A stretch of 64,000 bases of DNA, taken from assembly GCA_963573305.1 (NCBI GenBank), contig OY754339.1:74633376-74697375 (forward strand), in the 5' to 3' direction. The notes under the pieces are model-generated. The model was not told the origin of the DNA, ran no database searches, and saw only the letters and a program-made list of their open reading frames with translations. The DNA comes from Pyrrhosoma nymphula. Its lineage: Eukaryota > Arthropoda > Insecta > Odonata > Coenagrionidae. Numbering within the stretch: the stretch's first letter is position 1; the number at the start of each line of letters is the position of its first letter. The position numbers and the translations under genes are program-made. Of the stretch, positions 24,561 to 35,574 are shown in pieces.

Positions 24561-25260
24561 GTGGAGGCGAGGGAGAGAAAGACGAGTTAAGAGAGGGGGG
24601 ATGAAGAACAAGGAGAGAAAGGGAGAAAGGAATAAAATCAATTAGCCATGCGAAAGGAGGAGGAGGTGGAAGGAAGAAGGAGGAGAGGAAATAACTTCAG
24701 CACCCCACGCCACAATCCTCCCCTAATATCTTCGCCCTTTACTCTTCTCCCCCCCCCGGAAGACGCATCCATCCATCCTCTCGGTCCTCCCACATCCCCT
24801 CCAACCAAAAGAAGGAGAGCTCGCTGCAAGGCGGGCCGAGTTCTTTCCGTCCCCACGACCGCTTTCCTCCGCATTCCAAAGACGACTCACCTCCCTGCCT
24901 CTCCTCCCTCCCAGCGACTCCTCCTCACGTGACGCAAACGGGCGAGAAGAGGGATGGCCACTCCCCTCCTACTGCTTGCATCTTCTCTCTCTCCTCCCTC
25001 CCCCCCTCCACAGCCCACCCCCGCACTTTTCCCTATTATGGAGGAGCGAGAAAACACTTATAAGGGGTCCCCATCCGAATCAATTTGTCAATCGTGTCGA
25101 ACGGAAGACGGAGTGGGGAGCTGCCCCTGGGACGGCCCCCTCCGCCTTGCTCTTCTTCGCGGAGACAAGGGGGCGGGGGGCGGGGGAGGGACAACGGCGG
25201 ATCGGAAAATAAGTTTCGCTTGGAAAAACACACTGATGCATAGAAAGGTTTTGTAACACA
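24561..25260. repeat. Adjacent polypurine and polypyrimidine tracts
   Basis: The top strand is G/A-rich to about 24690, then C/T-rich over about 24715-25030, then G-rich again at 25130-25200. The purine-to-pyrimidine switch gives overlapping long frames on both strands (24638-25265), all low-complexity and not called. A TATA-like CACTTATAAGGGG sits at about 25056 within this region, but nothing downstream supports a gene. Confidence 0.55.
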
Positions 25261-25868
25261 TCCAACTGAAACTAACTACTATAAGCTATTTTTTAACATA
25301 ACTTACTGCAATATTACGGCACTTTTAATACCAGCGAACGTGTTTTTAGCTTTCGTCGTTCAACTCCGCCACCTAGATTATACTGCAGCGAATTTTTTCT
25401 TGTCATAAAAGAGAGCATATTTGAATGTTATTTGAAAATTGAAGCAGTTTTAGGAAGCATGAAGTAATGGCAGGGGAATTAGCAACGCAAAAACTAAGCA
25501 ATTATAACTAAAGTTTTCAGTAATTAATTAAATAAACATATTTCAGACTTTTACTCGACTTATTTATTTACCGCCATACGGTGACAACAAATCCATAACT
25601 GAAGGTTTCTCTCGCAATTGTATAGAAAGTATTAGAGGCAAGAAATAATTTTTTTTAATAACTGAGAAAACGTACAAAATATTAACACTTAAATTACCTT
25701 CGCGTTCTGTGCGTCAGAACTTAACCATTTTATGAACGATCTCTCTCTGGAGCGATCAGCCATACCATATTCCTTGGAAAATAGCTATATATTTGGCAAG
25801 TATCTCGAGAAGTAGTGCAATAAGTGGGTGGTATATTTGGACAATTAGGAAGAAAAGATGATTTTTCT
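25261..25868. other. AT-rich non-coding stretch
   Basis: No feature was recognised between the skewed tract and the mariner fragment. Confidence 0.45.
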
Positions 25869-26115
25869 TTACATTATAACTTTAGGCACAACGATATCTC
25901 GCTCAACCTGTCTTAAGACACGCGTCGACACTGTTCTTCTCGCCGTATCTACGCACAAATTCCGCGACCATACACATTTTTCCAGGAAAAAGATGATATG
26001 CACAAGTATCCAAATCAGGGTAGTGCGGAGGATGGTCAAAGAACTCCCATTTAAAACTAGCCAGTAGACATGGTGCGTCTGCAGCACAATGCGAACGAGC
26101 GAGGCCGTGACTCAA
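25869..26115 (-). pseudogene. mariner transposase fragment (catalytic-domain piece)
   Basis: On the minus strand the text SFKWEFFDHPPHYPDLDTCA, then YHLFPGKM, is the mariner signature normally reading ..FKWE.FDHPPYSPDLAPSDYHLFP.. around the second and third catalytic aspartates. The third-aspartate context is altered: DLAPSD has become DLDTCA, so a key residue is lost. Upstream text (ARSHCAADAPCL) corresponds to a diverged stretch ahead of it. Downstream the match fades by about 25900. No TIRs were found nearby. It is a different and older copy than the one at 8616-9401. Confidence 0.72.
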
Positions 26116-26639
26116 GAACGTTCAATAAACGTTGATGGCATTGAAACGGGAGAAAAAGGATTCAATGCGGGAGACGGGAGATTTTAAATATCATCCGAGG
26201 GAGGTGGCAACCGTTGATGATGGGCGAGGGGCTACGTTGGTGCTGAAGAAGGGGGGCGGAGGGAGGATGTCGGGCAAGGGAGGAAGGGGAAGGAAGAGAA
26301 TGGGCTCATGTGGACGGGATGAGGATGGGTTAGGTAGAGGATGCTGAGACGAACGAAGGAATTGCCTGAATTGGGGAAAGGACATCGGGTGAGTTAAAGT
26401 TTGAAACGCGTGGCAGGAATATATGTAGGCGCTCATGGGATATACTGGAAAACCTCGCCTCCTTTGACCAAAACATTGTAATTGAATTGGGTTAAAAGGT
26501 AAATTCAACTTCTCCATTTCGGAAAAATAAGCCGAAACTAACACTTCAGCAAAAATTTTAACATTTTACTACATAACATGACATGCAAAGTTACATAACA
26601 GAACTACTGAGTTACGAAATTCATGAAACACCAATGGAT
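26116..26639. other. Non-coding, with a G/A-rich tract
   Basis: From about 26130 to 26350 the top strand is purine-rich (GGGGCGGAGGGAGGATG-like). The long frames on either strand here are low-complexity. AT-rich DNA follows up to the LINE truncation point. No gene was recognised. Confidence 0.5.
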
Positions 26640-27699
26640 GTGAAACACAACTCGCGCTCTTTCTTCATGACGTTCTCAAATCCGGTGAATCGAAAAGACA
26701 AGTTGATGCATTATTTCTAGATTTTAAGAAAGCTTTCGACACGGTACCTCATAACAAACTTTTATACAAATTACAGTCATGCGGCCTAAACGAAACAGTA
26801 GTAAACTGGATACGCGACTTTCTGAGTGATCGTAAGCAAAAGGTAGTTCTTGACGGAATTAGCTCTGATGTCGTTAAAGTGACATCAGGTGTCCCGCAAG
26901 GAAGCGTGATCGGATCCCTTTTGTTCATTATATACATAAATGATCTATGCTCTCGAATTAGCAGTAAAATACGTTTATTTGCCGACGACGCTGTCATCTA
27001 TCGTGAAATTAGTCATCACTCTGACTTTGAAACCTTATCATCGGATTTAAACAACGTTCATGAGTGGAGCCAAGAGTGGGGACTCGAACTTAATCTAAGC
27101 AAATGCACGGCGGTACAATTCTTGCGGAGGTCGTCCAACTATTCCCATGTATATGCTGTGGATGGTGTTAACATAAAGGCGACAGATGAAGTGAAGTATC
27201 TAGGAGTTACGATAACTTCGGACCTATCGTGGGGAGCACATATAAGAAATATTTGTGGCAGAGCTCTGAAGAAGCTAGGATTCGTCAAGCGTATTGTGGG
27301 AAGATTTTCGGATGAAAAAGTAAAAGAGAGGTGCTATTTCGCATCGTCCGGCCACACCTTGAATATGCAGCGAGCATATGGGATCCGGTGCAGAAAGACT
27401 TAATCCGGGAACTTAATAAAATACAAAGGAAAGCTGCGCGATTCGTCAAAAACAGCTACGGGCGTACTGACAGCGTTACACAGATGTTAAACGAATTAGG
27501 CTGGGAACCGCTAGAGACTCGGAGGCTACGCGCTAGGCTTAGATTGCTTGAACAATTGAGAATAGTTATCTTTCAGAGCGACACGGAGAACATCATATTA
27601 GAACCCCACTATATTTCCAGGTCCGACAGAAACGATAAATTAAGAGAGATATTTTGCCGAACGGATAGGTATGGGAATTCGTTTTTCCCCGAACAATAA
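26640..27699 (+). pseudogene. LINE reverse transcriptase pseudogene, copy 2
   Basis: The frame starts ETQLALFLHDVLKSGESKRQ, then [20 protein letters not shown], which is RT motif A and its lead-in. It continues through motif B ([14 protein letters not shown]) and an intact motif C, FADDAVIY, with the two aspartates encoded at 26984-26989. The RT continues to GAHIRNICGRALKKLGFVKR. A base lost near 27342 (GCATCG where copy 1 has GCACTCG) shifts the frame within FALVRPHLEY. A second lost C near 27690 disrupts the terminal NSFFPRTIRDFN. The endonuclease domain is absent. These lesions differ from those of copy 1, so each copy decayed independently. Confidence 0.88.
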
Positions 27700-27836
27700 G
27701 TTACTATAATAAATGCTAGGCGTAATTTCATTTGAGCGTTTCCTTTTTATCTTTAAACGGCTGGTGTCCTAACACCCCCCGCCACACGCCTATTGAGGCG
27801 GCTTGCGGGGTAATATGTAGATGTAGATGTAGATGA
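26640..27836 (+). mobile_element. CR1/Jockey-type LINE, 5'-truncated, copy 2
   Basis: This is the longer of the two closely similar LINE copies. Homology to RT begins near 26640, about 85 bases further 5' than copy 1 reaches. It ends in the same 3' UTR and a tail containing three GATGTA-like units (ATGTAGATGTAGATG at about 27817-27835). The microsatellite-like tail in place of poly(A) is a hallmark of this group of LINEs. No clear target-site duplication was seen around 26640 and 27836. Confidence 0.85.
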
Positions 27837-28270
27837 TCTGATGCAATACGATGAGCAAAACAGTTTTGTATTCCAATTATCATAGTGACAACGGGACACC
27901 GGCGCGTGTCGGACATTTTTTTCGACTTTCTCGCTGAAATTTGACTAAACCACAGTCATATTATATTATATCATGTAAATAAATATATTAGAAGCAAGAA
28001 ATTCCACATTGATGTGACAAAAGTTGACATGCGAAAACGACGAGTGCGAAAAACTCCTAGATAGCGCCTGAAGTACAATTCAACCCGAAACCAAATCGGT
28101 TAATACTCGTTCCGAGAGAGGTGGAAGCAATGGCGATGTGGTTTCGAGAAAGGGAGGGAATATTGTCACCGGGAAACGTTAGGGGGGGGGCTGAAGGGGG
28201 GAATAAAGCGAACAAGCCAGGGGCGGACAGGTCAAGGCGCAACAAGAGACAGTCGCGGGAGTATAGGAAC
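27837..28270. other. Non-coding, nothing recognised
   Basis: Mixed AT-rich and G-rich (28180-28205) sequence between the LINE tail and the foldback repeat. No gene or RNA was recognised. Confidence 0.45.
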
Positions 28271-28619
28271 AGCGAAACTTGGTGGCACTCACCAACGGAG
28301 GATTAGAGTACACTGACGTAAACCAAGCGTAGATGGGCGGACAAAATTACCGAAGGACTCCCGCAGGGTCCTCAGGAAAAAGACGGCCGCTTCATCCCAC
28401 ATCTCATGCATGTTTTCCTCTCCTTTGCGCCATGCTCTTCACAAGTTAGTGCCACCAAAATTTTGAGGATACCGGGACTAGCTACGGTAGTAACCTTTAC
28501 GGAGTCACCCGCAAGTGCACATAAGTGCCATATTCCACAGGAGAAAAATTATTCGTCCCAGTCAAGGCGAATGATTTTTCTCCTGTGGAATATCGCACTT
28601 AGTGCCACCAAGTTTCGCT
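28271..28619. repeat. Nested foldback repeat A (349 bp)
   Basis: The outer arms are a perfect 19-bp inverted pair: AGCGAAACTTGGTGGCACT at 28271-28289 and AGTGCCACCAAGTTTCGCT at 28601-28619. Just inside the right arm is a second, near-perfect hairpin of about 32-base arms (28524-28555 with 28568-28599) around a 12-base loop. A third partial copy of the AGTGCCACCAA motif lies at about 28446. The segment CCTTTACGGAGTCACC then GCAAGTGC (from 28493) recurs at 53069, so this is a dispersed repeat family. No coding capacity. Confidence 0.65.
28524..28599. repeat. Strong hairpin inside foldback repeat A
   Basis: The left arm AGTGCCATATTCCACAGGAG, then AAAAATTATTCG, pairs with CGAATGATTTTTCTCC, then TGTGGAATATCGCACT, with very few mismatches. 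Single-stranded DNA or RNA from this segment would form a stem of about 30 bp. Confidence 0.75.
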
Positions 28620-28733
28620 ATAACATTCCTCCTCTTAGCAATCTCCCACCGTCACACTCACCCGCAACTTTACCTTCATCTCATATCATTCAATCCTATT
28701 TCATAGATCTGCTCCGTTATTCTACTCTCATCC

Positions 28734-28908
28734 ATTTCAATAATAAAATGCACTTGGTGGTTATTCCACACTTTATTTTAAGGAAACGACCCGGGTTTCA
28801 GTATCTCATGCCATCATCACCTGATGATGGCATGAGATGCTGAAACCCGGGTCGTTTCCGAAAATATAGTGTGGAATAACATCCAAGTGCTTTTTATTAT
28901 TAAAATGA
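28734..28908. repeat. Palindromic element B with hammerhead-like arms
   Basis: A near-perfect palindrome centred near 28820. The left arm runs CACTTGGTGGTTATTCCACA (28751 on), AAACGACCCGGGTTTCAG, then CTCATGCCATCATCA. The right arm returns GATGATGGCATGAGATGC, TGAAACCCGGGTCGTTTCC and TGTGGAATAACATCCAAGTG (ending about 28889). The similarity continues into AATAATAAAA / TTTTATTATT outside. The right arm read forward contains CTGATGA, a GGCAT-GAG-ATGCT stem, then GAAAC, the arrangement of a hammerhead ribozyme core. It resembles the palindrome at 43656 in plan but not in arm sequence. Confidence 0.65.
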
Positions 28909-31900
28909 AGGAGTTCCACAGAGTTACGCCGGAGACAGTGTCTTATATTAAAACTCATCCATTTCCTCAACATAGCCAAACCATCGAAACGATCCTTTCA
29001 TATATGCCCATAATCGGAGCATCCATATCCCGTAGTCTTTCATGACCCACTCAATCCTTACACAATCCCACATAATTTTATCCCAAACACTTAGCTGATA
29101 ACACATACCGAACTCATTTAACCAACCATCGTGGTTAACCTGGTTACACTCAAGTTTCTAGGCCTCACAAAAATCACGAATCTATCACTGATTTCACGAA
29201 TTCATTCAGTGACCAATTTGCAAAAAAAACTTATGGAAACCCGGCTCGCGACTCATATTCTTACCTTGTGCTTTTGCTTGACAAAATCTTTGAATAAAGT
29301 TGTGCCAAAAAGAAAAGTTGCAAGAGAAAGAGCTTTTTACAAACCAGCACAGTAATGGATTTTTTATAAAATAAAGTAATTATTCCTCGTTCTACAAAAT
29401 CATGTCAAAAGTAATTGCGCATCATAAGTCATTTCAGCATTCGTTCAATAATCGCAGATATTCCAACATGATAATTAAAATATTGAAAGCAAGAATACAA
29501 AAATTATCCAATAACATATTATATAATAGCTTGGATCAATTTTATTTTCGGGTTCCCGTCAGAAAAAAATTACATCAGCACTTATTTGCTAAACTTTCGT
29601 ATGCCAAAAAATTTAGTTTTTTGTTACAAGCCCGACAATTCTCCAGATCATAAAGGATAAAGAACAACATATAATCAGTTTTCACACGACAAGCTTTCTT
29701 AGATTACATGACTCTTTGAATTGGTTTATTTACCCCTCAACTTACACCAGAAAAATTTACCCTTTAACTTAAAGGAGAAATGCAATGCTTCCAAAATGCA
29801 GCAATAGTGAATCATTAATCATATTTCATTCAGCAATAATAAATAAGTTATTTCTGAAAATAATTTATGACTGAATAGAGAACACTACACCTGCATAATT
29901 CGATTGAAATGGTTTTAAAAAATCCACAAATTCCCATAACATACCGGTACATTAACATTGGTATAAAGTTTGAACTACAACAAAAGTATACGATATTGGG
30001 CATTTTGGATTAAATATTCGCACATATTTCCTCCGGGATTAATTGAAAGAGCAATCTAGCCAAATCCGACGAGGAATTTCCTCTCATAACAGTTTTTCAC
30101 GCGAGGTAAGTGAATACATCGACGAAACGGCGATGTTTGCTCTCGGTCGCACTGCGTATAAATAAGGAAAAAAAGAAAAAAAACATCGTGGAGCGCAATG
30201 TGCTCGGAAAGGTTTGACAATGATTCATTCTTTCGACACCTTTCCCTTTTTTTTCGCCTCGACCGATGAAAACTGTGGTCTGGGAAAGCTTTGTTTACGA
30301 ATCAATCAACCTCATAAACTTCCACCGAACGGTGGTCATTGATTTTTGCTGGCGGCGGAAAATTGAAATAGACAATTTTTTATTGGATTGATCATGCGTC
30401 GCCAGGTTCCCGCGGCAAACTGTTTTGTTTCTCATCCAGCTGATACGAGGCGAGATATCGCATCGATCGATGAATCGCAATGATATCTCGCGAGAAAGAT
30501 CTCGGATTAATGGTATTGATTCGCCGCTGCTCTTAATTGCCTCGTTCGCCAAAGATAAATGTCCCCCGATTGGCAGGTGATCCCCTCTGAATCTGAACCA
30601 ATAGAAGCGGTGGAATTACAAAAAAATCTCTTCCTTTTACAAAAACATTAGTTTCCGTGATTAACATCACATTTTCAGAACCACTGAAAATCTGTTATGA
30701 CAGTTAGTGTTTCCTTAATCAATAGGAAGCGGAGTCAATTGAGAATTAAATTAAGCCGATAAAAACGCGGACCATACCGGCAGACGGGCATGCTAATTTT
30801 TTGAAATAACAGTTCAAATAGCCTCTCAACGACCAAAAAAATAAATATACAGAAATATATTCGGAGCGTTAAGCCGAATTTGAATTATATTCCCCGTTAC
30901 GTTGCCATTTGATACTTACTCTAGCATTTTTCACAATAAAACAAGAAAAAATACACTATCCTCCCACTGAATTAAGGCAATAAAAATGATCAAATAATTA
31001 TTTTCTAAATATCTTGTTTAATTTTCGTATGCATGCAAAATGACTTTTGAAAGACAGCAACTACAAGTCTAGTCAAAAAGGGATAAAGAAAAATTAAAAT
31101 AAATTAAATTATATATTTAGGTATTGAATGCATAAAATATTATACTTATTAAATGTGATTACCACAACTCTCTTAGCTAAAATATTGAAGGATTATCTCA
31201 GCAAATTTTAACATTTTTTATGAGTTGATAATAGATGTCATAATTTTCCTATAATTCACGTTAATTTTAAATATTTTCTGATAAAATTTAATAGCAATGC
31301 CCTGGAAAATTATGCTTTGTGCAGTTCAAACATTACTAAAGGTATTTTCTTACGGTTAATAACGCGATAAACAATTGTGTCTGCAGCATTACAACAGCGA
31401 TGGTGAAATTTCCCTTTTACTCCCTTTAAAACAGAGGGCCTTTAGCCATTTTTTAGGTCACCCATAAATAAACAAATGACTTTCCGTCACTCGCTATCAA
31501 ATTGTAAGTACATTTTTTACATGTCTGACGTAAGCTTCAAGCCAATCCTATTAGCTCCATTGTACATGCTGAGTTTTTCACTTCCCAGTTTAGTCCCAGC
31601 TGTAACTTTTGAAGTGGAGTAGAGTGTGGAACTGCCAAATGGAGCACGCAGAAACAAGGGAAGGGCGCTCCGCGCTTGCAGTTCGACAAGCACCCACACG
31701 GTGGCCCAATCCAGTCGTGAGGTGCAAATTTCTAAACAAAAGTTATAGAGATATATCAAATTTTACGAAATGAAAACAACGGGAATGAATTACTCGAAAA
31801 GATCAGAGCCATTTTGCGCGCTTCAATTTCGATACATTTCTTCCATTCATGCAATGTAATCAATATCCGCTTAACTGCAACACCCACCATACATTACCCA

Positions 31901-32049
31901 CCATTGCCACAACACATTCTTCCACGTGACCGATAAACATGGCATTCATTTCATTCGTACAGTAGGTAACGTGCAGCGCGTCAACGAATCCAAGTTTGAA
32001 AGACTCCAAGAAATCTCAATAAAGTTTCAGGACAAGAGAGAATGAAGAG
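28909..32049. other. Long AT-rich non-coding stretch with one compact palindrome
   Basis: No gene or RNA was recognised. Around 30440-30495 there is a nested palindrome (listed separately). The minus frame at 31517-31759 (80 codons) is open but unrecognised. Confidence 0.45.
30450..30491. promoter_or_regulatory. Nested palindrome around ATCGATCGAT
   Basis: GCGAGATATC (30450-30459) and GATATCTCGC (30482-30491) are exact inverted copies, and between them ATCGATCGAT (30462-30471) is itself a perfect palindrome. Compact palindromes of this sort are often binding sites for dimeric factors. The association with any gene is unknown and the role is a guess. Confidence 0.3.
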
Positions 32050-32140
32050 CATCGGATTAATACGGTGGTTATAATTCTAAACTTCCCTTCAGGAAGGATG
32101 AGGGTTCGAATTCCGGTGGAGGTGGAGATTAAAGGTTAAC
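32050..32140 (+). repeat. tRNA-derived SINE head (probable)
   Basis: GAGGGTTCGAATTCCGG at about 32100-32115 is a good polymerase III box B. An A-box-like ATTAATACGGTGGTT precedes it by about 45 bases. No complete tRNA fold closes, so I favour a SINE remnant over a tRNA gene. The 3' body is undefined. Confidence 0.45.
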
Positions 32141-35100
32141 TCATGTCCAAAATGTGCTCGAGAACGCAGAGGACACGTCACTTTTCTCGGAGTAATTTTT
32201 ATGCTCTGACATCATTTCCATATTTTTCGAATCAAATACAGAACTTTCCCTCCTTCGTAAAGAGAAAACAATCAATGATGTTTCGGTCAAGGAAGTTGGA
32301 AAATAAGAGAGGAAGCACAACCGGTGAAGGAAGCGTGCGAGAAACGACGAGGAGTAAAAAAACAAACGCGAAGCAAAACCCGCGGAGGGAAAAATTTATA
32401 TAAGTGGGAAGAGAATGGTACCCCAGAGGTGGATAAGAGATTAAAAAAAAAACAATGCGTGGACTTCGTGATTTAAGCGGGAGGCGAGGGTTAAGAGAGA
32501 AAGGTCCCAAACGACGTAACGCAGTACGGGCCACCGTAGCGAGGTCGTAACCCTAGTGAGGTCAGCTCATGCGATACCGATCGCCTGTGTCCACTTAATT
32601 AATCTGCCCGCTGGCCTCCCCACCCCTCTAAGGCGGAAAAGAGATAGCAGTAAGAGAGAGAAAGCAAGTAGGGGAATGCCCCCCGGGGGGAGCGGGGGCG
32701 AAGAGATACAATACGACGATGGCCCTTGCAGAGAGAGGGTGAAAAAACTCAACACCCCCCTCAAAAACACACAACTAACTCCCTGAAGGGAGCCAGGCCA
32801 GGGGTCGAGTCCTCCCCCCGCGTCCTCATCTGCTTATTTATTCTGAATCCCACCTGCTGCCACCTCGCTCTCTGGCCTCTCTCCACTCCTCCAGAGCGGG
32901 GCTCAAGTCTTCCGCTCCTGAATGTCACACCCCACCTCTCCTCTCCGCCCCCGGAGGCGGCGACACGCCTCCACCCACCCACCCCCTTGGACACCGCCCC
33001 ACAATCCCCTGCGGCTGAGTTTCTTTCGGTATGCCATCCGAGTCCCGGCCAGTTGTTACTTTCAAATTTACGTCTCCGGGAATCCGTTTTTGCGTTGCCG
33101 CACACTGCGCGGCCAATCAGAAGCGAGATCTTAAACGCAGACACCGTTGCCGTCGGACAAAGTCGCCCATCTTTCAACTCTCGACGCGTCATCGGAGCTG
33201 CGGCAGGGACGGAGAGCACACCCTGTCATTTGTTGATCACGTGTTTCGATCGCCAGTGTATTAGGGACCATCTTATGGTTGTTGTCAACTACTGAATGTC
33301 GGCCGAAGTTTTGCTTCTAAATCGCTTTCAATGGAATAGAAAACTGTAGAAAGAATTCGGAAAAATCTTTCTAGAAATTTTTATTACATCAGGGACGTAA
33401 AATGTACAGATCCACATTTTTTTCTCGCCGTTGCCTTCGTCTCCTTAAAGCACACGCCACACCTGCATCACCTCTTGAACATCCACTCTCCCACAGCAAC
33501 GCCGCAATAAATGAAAATGATTCCCAATAACGAACACGTCACGGTTTGCCATAATCTCCTTTTTTTACCCGGAGTTGGGGAGAACCTCGAGAAATCCATA
33601 ACAAAAAACGTCTTAAAACAAGAAAAAGTATTGTTGTCTTCGCAAAGCTGAAAACACCGGTACATGATAGTTTCACTTCGATTATCTACCGATTCCAACG
33701 GTTCAAGAATATCGCACTTTCAGCCAAGTATATGACAAAATAAATTTTTTAAACTTGCATCGCCATAGCTGGCGTGCATTGAGACTCGGGCCACATGGGA
33801 TCTAACATCATTTTAAAGATAAATTTGTACTGCTTCGGTACCTAACCTTATGTATTGATTCGACAAAAGACCCAAAATTAACGAAAAATGGACAGTTCGA
33901 CAGAATGACAAAATGACAGTTCGAACCGATTACCCCAGCGTTTTGCCACGACGACGCGTTAAAACTTGGCTACCGCGGTTGAATGAAACTGTAGTTCCTT
34001 AAGACTAATTCAGCAGAATTAATCTTTAACTAATGAAATATGAAAACTTATGCGGAGTTTAACTGCGATTCGCAGATTTTTGCATATATGGACAGGCGTA
34101 GATTGGGTGAGTGCAGAACCGCGAGGCATTTTTTCGTGGCTCTCGGTAGCGAAAAACGGATGAAATTAATACGCACGATGAACGCGAGACAACGCGGGAG
34201 GCCAACGCGGCCTTGGCATACTTAAAAGGCATCGTCACCGGTCGAGTACGTGACGAATGCTCGCAGTTGCCGACATTATCACGGGAGACGCGTGCATCGC
34301 AGAGCGTCGTCACGACTACCGTGATTCCTCTCCTCGTTGCAGGCACACGCCGCTATTCACATGCACTTCATCTCATTGAAAAAAACAGAGAGACAAAAAT
34401 TTGGAGGTCGTCTTTTATTAAAATATCGTCAGTGCGCCGTGATGATGTCACGCTTCTGTTGTCGTTCAAAGAATAAAATTCGAGCACTGCCACGCCTTCC
34501 AGGGTCATCATTCGATGTGACTAGGGATTAAATGAGAGAGATAAACTCTGAGGGACGCTGAAATTTCCTTTAAGATCCGACCATAGGCAGTTATGTTAAG
34601 AGATCGTCACAAAACAGAGGGAAAATGTCCGTGCATCACGTAGAAATGCGTAAGAAGTAAGGCTAGCGCTCTGTCGAGCTAAACCTTCGAATTTGTAGAA
34701 CGAAAAGGTAATGCATGAAGAGATTACAGCTCACATCAAAATGGAGTAAAGAATATATGAAACAGCTCAGAAGCACCAAAGCGGACTCCTTTCATGCTTC
34801 GAAAGTTGGAAGAAAGAATAACGTAGCTATTTCCATTGCTGACTTGTTTTGCCTTCTGATTTGTTTGACGTGTTTTCAGTGCGAAGTAGCGTCACCAGCA
34901 CCAACTGGAAACTACAACGCCTTCACCTAGCTCCCCCAAGAAAAGGCAGATTTCCAACTAATGCTCACATTGTAGCTCAAATTAACATGAATATTTAATC
35001 CAGCCATTTTAAGCGATTACATGACATTAAGTAAATCACCACTAACAAGAGCCTAGAATGTAAATAAGGCATTACGGACACCGTTATTACTCGCATGAGA

Positions 35101-35435
35101 GTATTGACCCACTCACTTAGCGAGTGATCTAAGCGTGGGTATGAGGTTAATTACGTGAAAAATAAAACTGCTACCAAACGTTTTAAGTAATGAGAGCTGA
35201 AAACACGATTGTCAAGTGAATATCAAGAAAGCGACTAAAGTTTACTTCTCACGGAATACAATTGCTAAAGCCCATTCAAAAATAATAAAGATAATGATAA
35301 ATGGCATAAAATCACCTCGAATTAATTGACTTTGATAATGTACAACAAATACATATTCCTTTGAATTGAAAGAAATGTTACTGAAGATTATGACACAGGA
35401 TATTGAAAGTTCGAAAAAAAATAATTTGTCCTTTT
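32141..35435. other. Non-coding, with a GC-rich segment at 32.5-33.2 kb
   Basis: The segment at 32560-33250 is GC/CpG-rich with C-rich runs and carries several overlapping frames on both strands (up to 189 codons at 32726-33295) without motifs. A 71-codon frame at 34715-34930 contains LTSKWSKEYMKQLRS. This faintly recalls the WSKEYL.QLQ.R segment of BEL/Pao retrotransposon polyproteins, but the match is too short to call. Confidence 0.4.
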
Positions 35436-35574
35436 AGGGGCATCAGAGAAAAACCAATAAAGAATTGCACCAGGAAAATTACGAAGGACGTCAATTTGAA
35501 AAATTATGTAGGAATGAAGCGCTTGGCCCATAGTGCTGTAGTGGGGAGCTGCTGCTAACCAATCTACGGATTGA
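35436..35574 (+). pseudogene. RTE-type LINE 3' stub
   Basis: The frame from 35436 reads RGIREKPIKNCTRKITKDVN, then LKNYVGMKRLAH. After a one-base shift it reads WGAAANQSTD and two stops. This follows the conserved end of RTE-like ORFs (..GRPR..Y.RQI.KDV....Y.EMKRLA....WRAAANQS.D) closely over 46 codons, better preserved than the copies at 7073 and 20900. One frameshift lies between KRLAH and WGAAAN. It is a 5'-truncated insertion. Confidence 0.7.

Noticed and set aside
32726..33295. 189-codon plus-strand frame
   Set aside because: It overlaps a 152-codon frame on the other strand in GC-rich DNA, which is typical of composition-driven open frames. No domain was recognised.
34715..34930. Possible BEL/Pao polyprotein fragment (LTSKWSKEYMKQLRS)
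   Set aside because: Only about 15 residues resemble the family segment, and nothing before or after supports it.
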